Shown here piece by piece: positions 33,298-42,715 of a stretch of DNA of 64,000 nucleotides. Each line of letters begins with the position of its first letter. Within the stretch, counting starts at the first letter, position 1. Below the pieces are notes generated by a model that was given only the letters and a program-made list of their open reading frames with translations, was not told the origin of the DNA and did no database searches. The position numbers and the translations under genes were made by a program. Source of the DNA: Subtercola boreus (lineage in GTDB: Bacteria; Actinomycetota; Actinomycetes; Actinomycetales; Microbacteriaceae); contig NZ_NBXA01000034.1 in the NCBI RefSeq assembly GCF_003399625.1, positions 1 through 64,000 of the forward strand, given 5' to 3'.

Positions 33298-34669
33298 CCC
33301 GGTCGTCGACGACGTCGGTGAAGCTCAGCGCCGGGGGTTGCCGGCGGAATCCCCGGGTCAGCACGGCCAGGTAGACGATACCGACAGCCATCCAGCTCAG
33401 CCCGACGATGAAGGTCGTCTGAGTCAGGGACGTCCACAACCACACGGTGAGCCCGAATCCGACCAGCGGCACGATCCCGTAGACGACCCAGTCGCGTGCC
33501 GTCGCCGCCTCCGCTCGTCCGCCCTTCGGGAAGAGATGGTGGCGGATCACCGAGAGGTTGACCATCGAGAAGGCGACGAGCGCCCCGAACGAGATCATCG
33601 AGGCGGCGACATCGAGTGTGATGAACAACGCCAGCAGCGAGACGGTCGAGACGGCGATCGCCGCTCCAAGCGGCGTGCGGAACCGCTTGTGCAACCGCGC
33701 GAAGAAGCGAGGGAACACTCCGTCCCGCGCCATCGAGTAGATGATCCTGGACACACTGACCTGCGTGGTGAGTCCCGAGCCGAAAGCGCCCACCACATAG
33801 ACCGCGACGAAGAACGACGTGAGGAGCGTGCCGCCGACCTTCGCCATCAGGTCCACCCCGGCTGAGTCGAGGTCGACGAACGCCTGGTAGTCGGGAGCCA
33901 CCAGCGCGCCGATCCACGAGACGACGATGAAGAGGGCGCCGCCGATCAGCGTGGTGAGGACGATGGCACGCGGGATGTCGCGGCGAGGGTTCTTCGCCTC
34001 CTCGGACAGGGTCGAGACCGCGTCGAAACCGAGGAACGAGAGGGCAAGCACGGCCGCCCCCGAGAAGATGACCCCCAGACCACCGGAACCGGGCAGGAGC
34101 GGGGCCAGCAGACCGGGGGTCTCCGCCGAGGGGTTGCTGAGGAGTTCCTTGATCCCGAGGGCGACGAACACGACGACAAGCAGAACGGACAGAGCGACGA
34201 TCGCGACGTTGAGCTTGGCCACGAGGGCGATGCCGAGCACGTTGAACAGGAGCACCAGCAGCAGAGCCGCGAGCGCGAAGACCCATCCGGGGATCGCAGG
34301 GAACTGGGTGTTGAGGTAGATGCCGATCAGGAGGAAGTTGATCATCGGCAGGAAGAGGTAGTCGAGCATCAGCGTCCAGCCGGTGAGGAATCCGACGTGC
34401 CGCCCGAAGCTCCGCTGCGTGTAGGTGTACGCCGATCCGGCCGACGGGAACGCCCGGGACATGAATCCGTAACTGACGGCCGTGAAGAGCATGGCGACCA
34501 ACGCGACGATGTAGGCCGCCGGCAGGTGGTTGTCGGTCGAGGCGGTCACGATTCCGTAGGTCGTGAAGACGGTGACGGGCGCGAGGTAGGTCAGCCCGAA
34601 GAGAAGAAGGGCACCGGGCCCCAGTGCGCGTCTGAGTCGAGGCGTGGGTGCATCGTCCGAATTCTTCAC
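33278..34669 (-). CDS. APC family permease
   Basis: A 463-residue amino-acid/amine permease with about 12 membrane segments. The N-terminal motif ALGPGALLLFGLTYLAPVTVF is characteristic of APC permeases, and the consensus loop LSFLGFDAVSTLSEEAKNP (about 220) is present. I chose GTG 34669 because AGGGAG precedes it; ATG 34699, which overlaps the SDR stop as ATGA, would add 10 residues and is also possible. Last gene of the operon with the SDR and the kinase/phospho-lyase fusion, so it probably imports the substrate of that fusion. Confidence 0.87.
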   Translation of the reverse strand: MKNSDDAPTPRLRRALGPGALLLFGLTYLAPVTVFTTYGIVTASTDNHLPAAYIVALVAMLFTAVSYGFMSRAFPSAGSAYTYTQRSFGRHVGFLTGWTLMLDYLFLPMINFLLIGIYLNTQFPAIPGWVFALAALLLVLLFNVLGIALVAKLNVAIVALSVLLVVVFVALGIKELLSNPSAETPGLLAPLLPGSGGLGVIFSGAAVLALSFLGFDAVSTLSEEAKNPRRDIPRAIVLTTLIGGALFIVVSWIGALVAPDYQAFVDLDSAGVDLMAKVGGTLLTSFFVAVYVVGAFGSGLTTQVSVSRIIYSMARDGVFPRFFARLHKRFRTPLGAAIAVSTVSLLALFITLDVAASMISFGALVAFSMVNLSVIRHHLFPKGGRAEAATARDWVVYGIVPLVGFGLTVWLWTSLTQTTFIVGLSWMAVGIVYLAVLTRGFRRQPPALSFTDVVDDRATADPR

Positions 34670-34695
34670 CGAGTTGTCTCCCTGTCGCGGTCCGG

Positions 34696-35496
34696 TCATG
34701 TCGTTCGTGCTTCCTGGATCGTGTTGCCCCCGTCGACGACGATGAGCTGGCCGGTGAGGTACGAGCAGGCCGGGCTGGCGAGGAACGCCACGACGCCGGC
34801 GATCTCGTCGGGTCGCCCGGAACGGCCGACCGGCGTGTTCGTGCCGAATCCGATCTCCTCGTCTGTGGCGGACTCTGTGGCGATCCAGCCGGGGGCGACG
34901 GCGTTGGCGACGATGCCGTGCGGCGCCAACTCGAGGGCGAGCGCTCTGGTCAGGCCCACAAGGCCTGCCTTGGCCGCGTGGTAGGCGACGTCGCCCGCGA
35001 AGGCGGCCACCGGGCCCGAGACGGAGGAGACGGTGACGACGCGCCCGTATCCCCTGCGGGTCATGTCGGCGGCAGCTGCGCGCGAGACCAGGAACGCCGT
35101 CGTGAGGTTCCGTTCGATGCCACTGACCCACTGCTCCACGGTGATGTCGAGAATGCCGGCTTGCTCCTGGGGGCTGTTCGAAGCGGTCATCCCTGCGTTG
35201 TTGACGAGGATGTCCACCCCGCCGAACCGGCGGACCGTCTCCTGCACCAGCAACTCGGCCTGCAGAGGGTCGGTGAGGTCGCCCACGAATGCTCCGCTCC
35301 GGATGCCGCGGCTCTCCAGCTCCGCCTGACGATCGAGCACTCGGGTTCCGTGACCTGCGACGACGACGGCCGCACCCGCCAGACCCAGCGCCACAGCCGA
35401 GGCGAAACCGATCCCGTGCGCGCTCCCCGCTCCGGTCACGATCGCCGTCTGCCCGGCCAGTACTCCCCCGGCGGCAGGCTCCTCCCGGTGCTGCAT
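34696..35496 (-). CDS. SDR family NAD(P)-dependent oxidoreductase
   Basis: A 266-residue classical short-chain dehydrogenase. Cofactor motif [16 protein letters not shown], structural NNAGMTAS, catalytic Ser in VTVSSVSG and YHAAK are all present, and the C-terminal [12 protein letters not shown] is typical. The ATG at 35494-35496 overlaps the stop of the fusion gene; a GTG one codon earlier is also possible. In this operon it could oxidise or reduce the aldehyde or hydroxyl of the pathway intermediate. Confidence 0.88.
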   Translation of the reverse strand: MQHREEPAAGGVLAGQTAIVTGAGSAHGIGFASAVALGLAGAAVVVAGHGTRVLDRQAELESRGIRSGAFVGDLTDPLQAELLVQETVRRFGGVDILVNNAGMTASNSPQEQAGILDITVEQWVSGIERNLTTAFLVSRAAAADMTRRGYGRVVTVSSVSGPVAAFAGDVAYHAAKAGLVGLTRALALELAPHGIVANAVAPGWIATESATDEEIGFGTNTPVGRSGRPDEIAGVVAFLASPACSYLTGQLIVVDGGNTIQEARTT

Positions 35497-38402
35497 CACC
35501 GCCCGCTTCGCGCGGTGAGGATCCGGTCGAGCGCCTCGACGAAGAAGTCGACGCTCTCGATCGTGATGTTCAGGGGCGGCTTGATCTTGAGCACGTTCTT
35601 GTAGTCACCGGTCGGCTGCACGATGCAGCCCGCCCGGAGCAGCTCCTCGCAGATCTCCGACGCCTCGAGAGTCGCCGGCTCCAACAGGACGCGGTCCCGC
35701 ACGAGCTCGACACCCAGGTACAGGCCCAGGCCATGGACGGCGCCGATGATGTCGTGGCGTTCCTGGAGCGCGACGAGTTTCGCCTTCAGGTCACCGCCGA
35801 CGATCCGCGCATTCTCCTGCAGGCCTTCCTCCTGCAGGATGTCGAGCACGGCAAGTCCGACGATGCAACTGACCGGGCTGCCTCCGGCGGAGGAGAACAT
35901 ACTGCCCTCTTCGGCGAACTTCTCAGCGATGTCCCGTCGGGTGATGACGGCGCCGAGCGGCTGCCCGTTGCCCATCCCCTTCGCGATGGTGATGATGTCC
36001 GGTGTCACGCCCTGCTGTTCGGCGCCCCAGAAGAACTCGCCGAGGCGGCCGTACCCGACCTGCACTTCGTCGGAGATCGTGAGCGCACCGCGGGCTCTCA
36101 CCCTGTCGAAGACGCTCGCCAGATACCCGTCCGGCAGCAGCACGCCGCCGGCGTTGCCGAAGACAGGTTCGCCGATGAAGGCCGCCAGGCCCACGCCGTC
36201 TCTGTCGAGAGCATCGAGTTGGGCATCGAGATCCGCGAGATGGTGGACCACAGCATCGGCACCGCGATACTTTCCGCGGAAGGGATGGGGCGCATCCATC
36301 ACCTGCACCCAGTCGGGCCGGGTCTCCAGCGCGCGGGGATTGTCCCCGATCGACGACGAGACCGCGTCGGCTCCCACCGTCCACCCGTGGTACGCCTCTT
36401 TGAACGCGAGCACAGCGTCGTTCCCGGTGTATGCCTTGGCCAACCGCAACGCCAGATCGACAGCCTCGCTCCCGCTGTTGACCAGGAAGACGGTGTCCAG
36501 CCCGTCTGGCGCCAGGGCGACGAGCCGTTCGGTGAAGCGCGGCAGCACGCCGTAGTTGAAACGGGAGTTGGTGTTCAACAGCGACCACTGGTTGCTGACG
36601 GCTTCGACCAGCCGCGGATGAGCGTGGCCCGTCAGAGCGACGTTGTTCACCAGGTCGACGTAGCACTGTGCGTGAACGTCGATGAGGTGTTCCCGCCACC
36701 CGCGTTCCATCTCCGGAGGTTCTCGGTAGTAGTGCTCCTGAACCTCGGCGAACGTGGCGAGTCGCCGGTGCAGCACGTCTTCGCTCCGCAGTTCGGGGGC
36801 GGAGAGCTCGATGCCGAAGAGCGGAGAGGGGTCTGGGCAGACACGCAGCCAGATCTCGGCCTCTGACGGCGTGGCGAAGAACTTCGGGCGCACTCCGGCG
36901 ATGCGCGTCACCTGGACCGTGACATGCACGCGGGCATCGGGCCGAGCCGGATCCCGCCGCGCCACCCCGAGGCGATCGCCCGCGGCGAGGTGGCCCGCTG
37001 CAGCGGGGTCGAGTCCGGTGAACCAGATCTCGTATCCGGCCGCCTCCAGAACCAGCGCATCCCCCTCCATCCGGCTGGCGCCGTCCACCGGCGCGGTGAA
37101 GACCGTTCCGGGTGCCGGCACGAGTTCCACGCCCAACGCGAGCGTCGCCGTCTCCTCGGTCTGGTGAGGCGTCGCTCGCGTCAGCCGGTACTCGCCGTAG
37201 CGCATGACTGCGGTTCCGGATGTCGCGGAGGTGCGCGCTGCGAGAACGGCCTCAGCATCGTGCTCCAGCCAGATCCCGTCCCGGAGTTCCGGGTTGACGA
37301 CGGAGAGGTCGAGAACGGAGAGCGGCGCGGCCGCTAGCAGAAGCGCGGCAGGGCGGTCGATGGCGGCGCGACTGGCGAGGCGGACGCGAGCCTGGATCAG
37401 CGCGCGCATCACCCCGGAGTCCTGCGCCGCAGCGACGTCGAAGGCGATCCATTCGTGGTCGCGGTTCTCCGAGGCGTAGTGGTTCGCATCATCGACGGCG
37501 ACCTGCTGCTCTCCGCTGACGACGAGTACAGCGGCTCTGAGCACAATCAGGTCCCACAGAGCGGCGAGTTCATCGTCGGTCAGCGGTGTGTGCCTGACGA
37601 AGGCGTCGATCGTCTCGAGGATGATCAGCGGTGTCCGCGGGTTGTGATGGAGGATGGAGGCGCACGTCACGGCGAGTTCGGCGACGACCCAACTGTCGGC
37701 AACGTCGCCGAAGTCGATGACACCGAGCCCGGCACCGTGTTTCATCACGACGTTGTCATCGGTGATGTCACCGTGGATGGGCTGCGACCTGAGCTTGACC
37801 GTCAACAGTTGCAGCGCCGCCTGGGCTGTCGCCACGGCCGAACGGATGTGCTCGCGGCGCACGGGGTCGGGCACGTGGGGCAGGTACATCTGCACGACGT
37901 CGGCCGCGATCCGGAGGTTCCACTGGGTCACCCGCTCCGTACCGGGATGCACGAAGCCGTCCAGTGCCGCCGCGAGACGACCGGCGGTGTCCCCCAGGGA
38001 GCGGGCCTGTTCGACGGAGAAGACGCCACGATCGGTCAGCGGTTCTCCCGGGACGAAGGTGAGAAGTCGCACGTCGAGGTCGACGCCGCCGACGTGCACG
38101 GCACGGATGGCAGATCCATCGATCGACGGAATGCTTAGGGGAACGTCGATGCCGGCCTCGTTCACCCGCCTGGCTGCGGCGTCCTGCGCGTCGAGCTCCT
38201 GGGTGGAGAAGGCCGGATTGGAGAACTTCAGGAGCCACCGGGACTCACCGTCGTCGATGAGGAAGTTGCGATCCTGCTGACTCCCCAGTTCGCTCGTCCG
38301 CCCGGACACACGAAACAGATCCCTGGCAACGACTGTCGCGTCGTGTTCCGTCACAGACGGCCGAGGAAGGGAGGGTGCGGAGAAGAAGTCGTAGTTCGTC
38401 AT
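35496..38402 (-). CDS. Fusion: HYKK-like kinase + degenerate LytM/M23-like domain + class III PLP phospho-lyase
   Basis: A 968-residue natural fusion. Residues about 15-350 are a kinase of the hydroxylysine-kinase type (QDRNFLIDD near 43, catalytic HGDITDDN at 210-217, DFGD at 230-233). Residues about 430-500 look like an M23/LytM beta domain, but the zinc histidines are missing and HVTVQ stands where HLHFQ is expected. Residues about 540-968 are a class III PLP enzyme with [26 protein letters not shown] (642-647), DEVQ (778-781) and Lys808 in TIAKGMGNG. Known relatives led to discovery of hydroxylysine kinase and ammonio-phospholyases. It should phosphorylate an amino alcohol and then eliminate phosphate and ammonia. 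ATG 38402 is preferred over TTG 38453. Confidence 0.82.
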   Translation of the reverse strand: MTNYDFFSAPSLPRPSVTEHDATVVARDLFRVSGRTSELGSQQDRNFLIDDGESRWLLKFSNPAFSTQELDAQDAAARRVNEAGIDVPLSIPSIDGSAIRAVHVGGVDLDVRLLTFVPGEPLTDRGVFSVEQARSLGDTAGRLAAALDGFVHPGTERVTQWNLRIAADVVQMYLPHVPDPVRREHIRSAVATAQAALQLLTVKLRSQPIHGDITDDNVVMKHGAGLGVIDFGDVADSWVVAELAVTCASILHHNPRTPLIILETIDAFVRHTPLTDDELAALWDLIVLRAAVLVVSGEQQVAVDDANHYASENRDHEWIAFDVAAAQDSGVMRALIQARVRLASRAAIDRPAALLLAAAPLSVLDLSVVNPELRDGIWLEHDAEAVLAARTSATSGTAVMRYGEYRLTRATPHQTEETATLALGVELVPAPGTVFTAPVDGASRMEGDALVLEAAGYEIWFTGLDPAAAGHLAAGDRLGVARRDPARPDARVHVTVQVTRIAGVRPKFFATPSEAEIWLRVCPDPSPLFGIELSAPELRSEDVLHRRLATFAEVQEHYYREPPEMERGWREHLIDVHAQCYVDLVNNVALTGHAHPRLVEAVSNQWSLLNTNSRFNYGVLPRFTERLVALAPDGLDTVFLVNSGSEAVDLALRLAKAYTGNDAVLAFKEAYHGWTVGADAVSSSIGDNPRALETRPDWVQVMDAPHPFRGKYRGADAVVHHLADLDAQLDALDRDGVGLAAFIGEPVFGNAGGVLLPDGYLASVFDRVRARGALTISDEVQVGYGRLGEFFWGAEQQGVTPDIITIAKGMGNGQPLGAVITRRDIAEKFAEEGSMFSSAGGSPVSCIVGLAVLDILQEEGLQENARIVGGDLKAKLVALQERHDIIGAVHGLGLYLGVELVRDRVLLEPATLEASEICEELLRAGCIVQPTGDYKNVLKIKPPLNITIESVDFFVEALDRILTARSGR

Positions 38403-38598
38403 CTGATGGGTTCCAGCCGATCTGAGTGCGGCGTGAGTATTCCCACCCGTCAAGGCGCAATCATTCCATAATATTCAGTTAAATGCGCAAAATACTAATG
38501 TTTATTTAGACAATCTTCTATTTTGATGCTCCTCAAAACAACTGCCATGTGGCATGATTGCTGCGGATCCGTTATCAGAACGGGCTCTTTTCGACGGA
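38403..38598. promoter_or_regulatory. AT-rich divergent promoter region
   Basis: This gap separates the kinase/lyase operon (leftward) from the amine oxidase gene (rightward). Bases 38460-38540 are strikingly AT-rich for this genome (TAATATTCAG, TTTATTTAGACAATC), as expected for overlapping divergent promoters. Candidate protein sites are CTAA-N7-TTAG around 38496-38510 and TGCCA-TG-TGGCA at 38543-38554. I cannot assign a regulator. Confidence 0.45.
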
Positions 38599-40014
38599 AT
38601 GAGTGGAATGAACCCCCTGGAACGGGATGTTGTCGTCATCGGTGCTGGAGTGACGGGGCTCACCGCCGCGCGTCAGTTGCAGCGAGAGGGACTGTCGGTC
38701 ATCGTGCTGGAAGCCCGAGATCGTGTCGGAGGCCGGCTGTGGACAGACCACAGGGAGGGTCAGCTCTACGAAATCGGCGGCCAGTGGGTCTCACCCGACC
38801 AGACCGCTCTCCTGGAGACCCTCGCCGAACTCGACCTCGAGACGTATTCGCGGTATCGCGGGGGCGAGAGCGTCTACATCGGCGCTGACGACGTGCCCCG
38901 GCGTTTCACCGGCGACATCTTCCCGGCCGCGGAATCGACGAAGGTCGAAATCGAACGCCTCATCGGTCGGCTCGATGAGATGACGGCGGAGATCGACCCT
39001 GCCGCCCCGTGGCAGCACCCCGATGCCGTCGAACTCGACCAGGTGTCCTTCCGAGGCTGGCTCGAACAGCAGACCGGGGACGGTGAGGCGAGGGACAACA
39101 TCGCCCTCTTCATCGCCGATGCCATGCTCACGAAGCCGGCGCACGCATTCTCCCTCCTGCAGGCACTCCTGATGGCGTCGAGCGCGGGCAGCTTCAGCAA
39201 TCTGGTCGACGCCGACTTCATCCTCGACAAGCGCGTGGTCGGCGGGTTGCAGCAGGTGCCGCTGGCATTCGCGGCCGAGCTGTCGCCCGACGATCTCCGC
39301 CTGGAGCAGCCCGTCCGGCGCATCCGCTGGTCTGCAGCTGCCCTGCCGGCTGACGCTGACGCAGACGAAGTGGTCGAAGTGAGCACGGATGATCTCGTCG
39401 TTCGGGCACGCAGGGTGATTGTGGCTCTGCCGCCCACACTCCAGAACCGGATCGAGTACGCACCCAACCTCCCCCGCCTTCGCCAACAGTCGAACCAGCA
39501 CCAGTCCATGGGCCTCGTGATCAAGGTCCATGCGAGCTACGAGTCACCCTTCTGGCGCGAAGACGGACTCTCGGCGACAGCGTTCAGCCCCTACCAGCTC
39601 GTGCACGAGGCCTACGACAACTCCAACTTCGGCGAGACCCGGGGCACCCTCGTCGGATTCATCGCCAGCGAGAAGGCCGACGCCGTTCTCACCCTCCCGG
39701 CCGACGAACGAAAGCGCGCCATCCTCGAATCGCTCGCACGCTACTACGGCCCGAAAGCCCTTGACCCCGTCGTCTACTTCGAGAGCGACTGGGCGGCCGA
39801 GGAATGGACCCAGGGCGCCTACGCGACGAGCTTCGACCTCGGCGGACTCGCCCGGTACGGAGCTCTCCAGCTCGAACCCGTCGGCCCCCTCCGCTTCGGT
39901 TCGAGCGACGTGGCGGCAGCAGGTTACCAGCACGTCGACGGCGCCATCCGCGTCGGACGGCGCCTCGCGGCCGAGACCGTCGAAAGCCTTCGATCGGCCG
40001 CGAACCCCAGGTAG
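38599..40014 (+). CDS. Flavin monoamine oxidase family protein
   Basis: A 471-residue FAD amine oxidase. The dinucleotide-binding motif VVVIGAGVTGLTAARQL leads directly into VIVLEARDRVGGR, and QLYEIGGQWVSPDQ follows as in monoamine/putrescine oxidases. The C-terminus ends in GYQHVDGAIRVGRRLA, the FAD-contacting helix. It would oxidise a primary amine to aldehyde, ammonia and hydrogen peroxide. The start is uncertain between ATG 38554, 38599 and 38608. Divergent from the kinase/phospho-lyase fusion, it may feed on the same or a related amine. Confidence 0.84.
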   Translation: MSGMNPLERDVVVIGAGVTGLTAARQLQREGLSVIVLEARDRVGGRLWTDHREGQLYEIGGQWVSPDQTALLETLAELDLETYSRYRGGESVYIGADDVPRRFTGDIFPAAESTKVEIERLIGRLDEMTAEIDPAAPWQHPDAVELDQVSFRGWLEQQTGDGEARDNIALFIADAMLTKPAHAFSLLQALLMASSAGSFSNLVDADFILDKRVVGGLQQVPLAFAAELSPDDLRLEQPVRRIRWSAAALPADADADEVVEVSTDDLVVRARRVIVALPPTLQNRIEYAPNLPRLRQQSNQHQSMGLVIKVHASYESPFWREDGLSATAFSPYQLVHEAYDNSNFGETRGTLVGFIASEKADAVLTLPADERKRAILESLARYYGPKALDPVVYFESDWAAEEWTQGAYATSFDLGGLARYGALQLEPVGPLRFGSSDVAAAGYQHVDGAIRVGRRLAAETVESLRSAANPR

Positions 40015-40091
40015 TGCAAAGCGGTGTCAGCCAGACGCCATGGCACCTGACGCCGACCGCCCTGCCGAGCTGCAGGCCGACGCCTTCATCG

Positions 40092-40946
40092 CTACCCGAG
40101 CCAGTCCCTGATCGTGGCGGCCACGAGGCCGAGGTCGGATTCGAGCAGGAAGTGTCCGCCGTCGATGAGCTCGATGCGAGCGTCGGGGGCGTCACGGGTG
40201 AACGCCCGTGCGCCGGCAGCGTCGAAGATCTCGTCGTTGCGTCCCCAGATCGCAAGGACCGGTACGTGGGAGGTGCGGAGCCAGGCGTGCACTGCCGGGT
40301 AGAGGTCCCGGTTCGTGGTGTAGTCGCGGAACAGCGCAAGCTGCACATCGTTCTGTCCGGCTCGCGCGAGGAGCGCGAGGTCGTGCTCCCAGGCGTCGGG
40401 GTCGACAGTCGTCGGGTCTGGGACGCCGTGGGTGTACTGCCATTCGACCGCTTCCCGGCCAAGGGCTGGTCGGAGCGCGTCACGCGTCTCGGTGGTGCGT
40501 TCGGCGGCGTCGGCCCAGATCGGGTTCCAGAAGCTCGGTACGAAGCCCTCTTCGTAGGCGTTGCCGTTCTGGGAGATGACCCCCACGATGGCGGCGGGGT
40601 CGCCGAGGGCGAGGCGCCAACCGATTGGAGCGCCGTAGTCCTGGACGTAGATCGTGTACTTTGCCACCCCGATGGCCCTGAGGAACTGTGCGGTCACGCG
40701 GGCAAGAGCTTCGAAGGTGTACTCGAAATCGTCGACCGAGGGGGCGGAGGAGCGCCCGAAGCCGATGTGGTCCGGGGCGATGACGCGGTAGTGGTCGGCC
40801 AGCGCCGGGATGAGGTGCCGGAACATGTGGGAGCTGGTCGGGTACCCGTGCAGGAGCAGGAGCACCGGGGCGTCGGCAGGGCCGGCTTCGCGGTAGAAGA
40901 CATCGAGCCCGTCGACAGAGACGGTGCGGTGGTGGACGGTCGTCAT
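40092..40946 (-). CDS. Alpha/beta hydrolase with Asp nucleophile (epoxide hydrolase/dehalogenase-like)
   Basis: A 284-residue alpha/beta hydrolase. The oxyanion motif LLLHGYPTSSHMFR is at about residue 31. The nucleophile elbow reads YVQDYGAPIGWRLA, which places aspartate where esterases have serine, as in haloalkane dehalogenases and epoxide hydrolases. The acid is likely Asp in GRNDEIFDAAG and the base His in DGGHFLLES. Tryptophan after the nucleophile, usual for dehalogenases, is tyrosine here. A divergent CGNR regulator 82 bp away probably controls it. Confidence 0.82.
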   Translation of the reverse strand: MTTVHHRTVSVDGLDVFYREAGPADAPVLLLLHGYPTSSHMFRHLIPALADHYRVIAPDHIGFGRSSAPSVDDFEYTFEALARVTAQFLRAIGVAKYTIYVQDYGAPIGWRLALGDPAAIVGVISQNGNAYEEGFVPSFWNPIWADAAERTTETRDALRPALGREAVEWQYTHGVPDPTTVDPDAWEHDLALLARAGQNDVQLALFRDYTTNRDLYPAVHAWLRTSHVPVLAIWGRNDEIFDAAGARAFTRDAPDARIELIDGGHFLLESDLGLVAATIRDWLG

Positions 40947-40948
40947 TA

Positions 40949-40978
40949 CTAACCTCTTAAGTTTGATTTACTGGTTAG
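40949..40978. promoter_or_regulatory. Inverted repeat in hydrolase/CGNR divergent promoter
   Basis: CTAACC (40949-40954) and GGTTAG (40973-40978) form 6-bp arms around an 18-bp spacer that contains CTTAAG. The element directly abuts the hydrolase start codon and lies about 50 bp from the CGNR gene start, so it is a candidate operator for the divergent pair. Confidence 0.4.
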
Positions 40979-41028
40979 CACGACGGTAGCATGGACCCAT
41001 CGCCCGAATGACGAGAGAACGGAGAACG

Positions 41029-41526
41029 ATGCTTCAGGATGAGGAGCTGCTGCTGGCCCTGTTGAACAGTGCGCCTGTCGTCGAGGGCGTGGCGACGGAC
41101 GGTCTCGAGGGAGCGGCCGGGCGAGACGTTGCGCGCAGCTGGGGCGGGACAGGATCCGCGGACGAACTCGTGCGCATCCGACGTGCGCGGCAGGCACTCC
41201 AGACCATCGTCCGCGAGGGTGATCGAGGAACGGTCGCAGAGCTCGCGGGCATCCTCGACACCGCCGTGCGCACGCCACGCGTGACCCCGGATGGCGTGGT
41301 CTGGGAACTTCTCATTCCCGACGACCACCGGCTCGCAGCAGGGGCTGTGCTGGCGTGGTCGAGCGTGATCGCCGAGTTCCCGGGTCGCCTCCGCGCTTGC
41401 GCCAATGATGAATGCCGCCTGTTTCTCGTCGATCACAGTCGCCCCGGCACCGCGAAGTGGTGCTCCATGGCAGCCTGCGGCAACAGGATGAAGGCACGCA
41501 CGCACGCACGCCGGGCACGGAGCTGA
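41029..41526 (+). CDS. CGNR zinc-finger domain-containing protein (putative regulator)
   Basis: A 165-residue protein. The C-terminal CGNR zinc finger is clear: RACANDECRLFLVDHS, then KWCSMAACGNRMKARTHARR with the name-giving CGNR. The N-terminal ABATE-type domain (LLALLNSAP, then RRARQALQTIV) is the presumed ligand sensor. Such proteins are probable transcription regulators. ATG 41029 has CGGAG upstream; ATG 41008 would add 7 residues. It is divergent from the hydrolase. The gene just downstream is a decayed peroxiredoxin. Confidence 0.82.
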   Translation: MLQDEELLLALLNSAPVVEGVATDGLEGAAGRDVARSWGGTGSADELVRIRRARQALQTIVREGDRGTVAELAGILDTAVRTPRVTPDGVVWELLIPDDHRLAAGAVLAWSSVIAEFPGRLRACANDECRLFLVDHSRPGTAKWCSMAACGNRMKARTHARRARS

Positions 41527-41531
41527 ACCTG

Positions 41532-41905
41532 ATGTTGCCACCACGGAAAGACGCAGGCGCCTCGCATCTGGCGGGCAGACGACTCCCGGACGCCTCCTTG
41601 GCCGCGACGGACGGCCGCGACGTCCGGTTGCGGTCCTACGAGGAGGGGCGGTGGGTTCTCTTCGTCTACCCCCGCACGGGCGTGCCGGGACAGGCCGAGC
41701 CCGACAACTGGTCGGAGATTCCCGGGGCGAAGGGATGCACCGCGGAGGCCTGCAGCTTCCGGGACAACCTCGATGCATTGACAGAGGCCACATCACGCAC
41801 ACGTTCTTTCCTGTCTTTCCCGTCGAAGAACACGTTTCCGAGGTCGTGCAGTGGTTGTCCGAGAATCCCGCGAGGCAGGTCCACGGCAGCCCTCACAGGC
41901 ATTAG
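41532..41905 (+). pseudogene. Peroxiredoxin pseudogene with internal out-of-frame deletion
   Basis: From ATG 41532 the frame encodes a recognisable peroxiredoxin N-terminus: LPDASLAATDGRDVRLRSYE, LFVYPRTGVPG and the active-site region KGCTAEACSFRDNLDALTE. At about 41790 homology stops, and the family's C-terminus (HITHTFFPVFPVEEHVSEVV then QWLSENP) continues in another frame, ending at TAG 41905. The middle of the protein, roughly 60-70 residues, is missing, so a deletion of a length not divisible by three has destroyed the gene. A sequencing error cannot explain the lost middle segment. Confidence 0.75.
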
Positions 41906-42039
41906 ACAGCCAAGACTGTCGTGTAACTCCCGGCGAGGGTGGCGTTCGTCGGCGTCACTCCGAGGACGATCCGCAGCAGGGGTCAACCGTCACCTCTACG
42001 CGTTAGTCGGGGCGGGGGAGCCGACCTCGTCGGCTTGCG
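41906..42039. other. Non-coding remnant between two broken genes
   Basis: Between the peroxiredoxin remnant and the truncated NAD(P)-binding gene I see no intact gene. A short minus-strand open stretch ending near 41900 (LGVTPTNATLAGSY) has no start codon and may be another gene fragment. Together with the flanking remnants, about 41.53-42.60 kb holds no intact gene. Confidence 0.4.
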
Positions 42040-42477
42040 CTAGCAGCAAGACGGGCGGTGGGCTCTCGGCATGTCGCGCCCGAGCGCGCGGACAGCTTCC
42101 GTGATCCCTGTCTGCCCCTCATTCAGCTCCAGGATCTGCTGGCTGATGGATGCTTCGAGCAACACCGCCTCGAGGACAGCGGCCACGTCATCACGAGATA
42201 TTCGACCGTGTTCTTCGGCGGGCCCCAGCGAGACCAGATCCGATCCGGAGTCATCCGTCAAGAGGGAGGGACGGAGGATCACCCAGTCGATATGCTGACG
42301 GGCCAGGCGCACTTCCGCTCTCTTCTTGACTGCAAAGTAGTGTTCCTCGTCGTCACTCAGTGATCGCTCACGCCACGCTTCAGGCAGAACGGACAAGAGA
42401 ATCAATCGCGTCCCTGGAGAGCGCTCGACTGCCTCCGCCACGCGGCCGAGGGCGGCGAAGTCGATGTCATCCGTCAT
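42040..42477 (-). pseudogene. NAD(P)-binding (NmrA/SDR-a5-like) protein, N-terminally truncated
   Basis: The frame encodes 145 residues matching the C-terminal two thirds of NAD(P)H-binding NmrA-like proteins: AALGRVAEAVER, HYFAVKKRAEVRLARQHIDW, VILRPSLLTDD and GRISRDDVAAVLEAVL. The nucleotide-binding GxxGxxG start is absent. In-frame homology-like sequence extends upstream (VRILAGPKC) to an in-frame TGA near 42550, beyond which there is only the tRNA gene. It therefore looks like a remnant, although translation from ATG 42477 is possible. The last residues (HRPSCC) do not look like a natural end. Confidence 0.55.
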
Positions 42478-42601
42478 GCACTTCGGACCAGCAAGAATGC
42501 GAACAGCTGGGATACTCGTCAGCCTCAGTGATGAACGCGCGCTACATCAAGCCTTCACGCGCAGCGCCCGACCACACTGCTATTCTGGTCGGGCGCCACT
42601 T

Positions 42602-42675
42602 GCGGATGTAGTTCAGTGGCAGAACTTCAGCTTCCCAAGCTGATAGCGCGGGTTCGATTCCCGTCATCCGCTCCA
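42602..42675 (+). tRNA. trnG(ccc): tRNA-Gly (anticodon CCC)
   Basis: The sequence folds as a standard tRNA. The acceptor stem is GCGGATG (42602-42608) with CATCCGC (42665-42671). The anticodon stem TCAGC/GCTGA encloses loop TTCCCAA, giving anticodon CCC for glycine GGG codons. The T arm contains GGTTCGATTCC. The discriminator is T, and CCA is encoded (42673-42675). The gene stands at the edge of a stretch of broken genes, a common setting since tRNA genes are integration and recombination sites. Confidence 0.93.
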
Positions 42676-42715
42676 TCAGTACCATGCACCATCAGAGTCC
42701 TCTCAAGGAGGCAGT

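Noticed and set aside
41840-42010. Minus-strand open stretch with LGVTPTNATLAGSY as a gene
   Set aside because: It has an in-frame stop upstream and no start codon; at most a fragment in an already decayed stretch.
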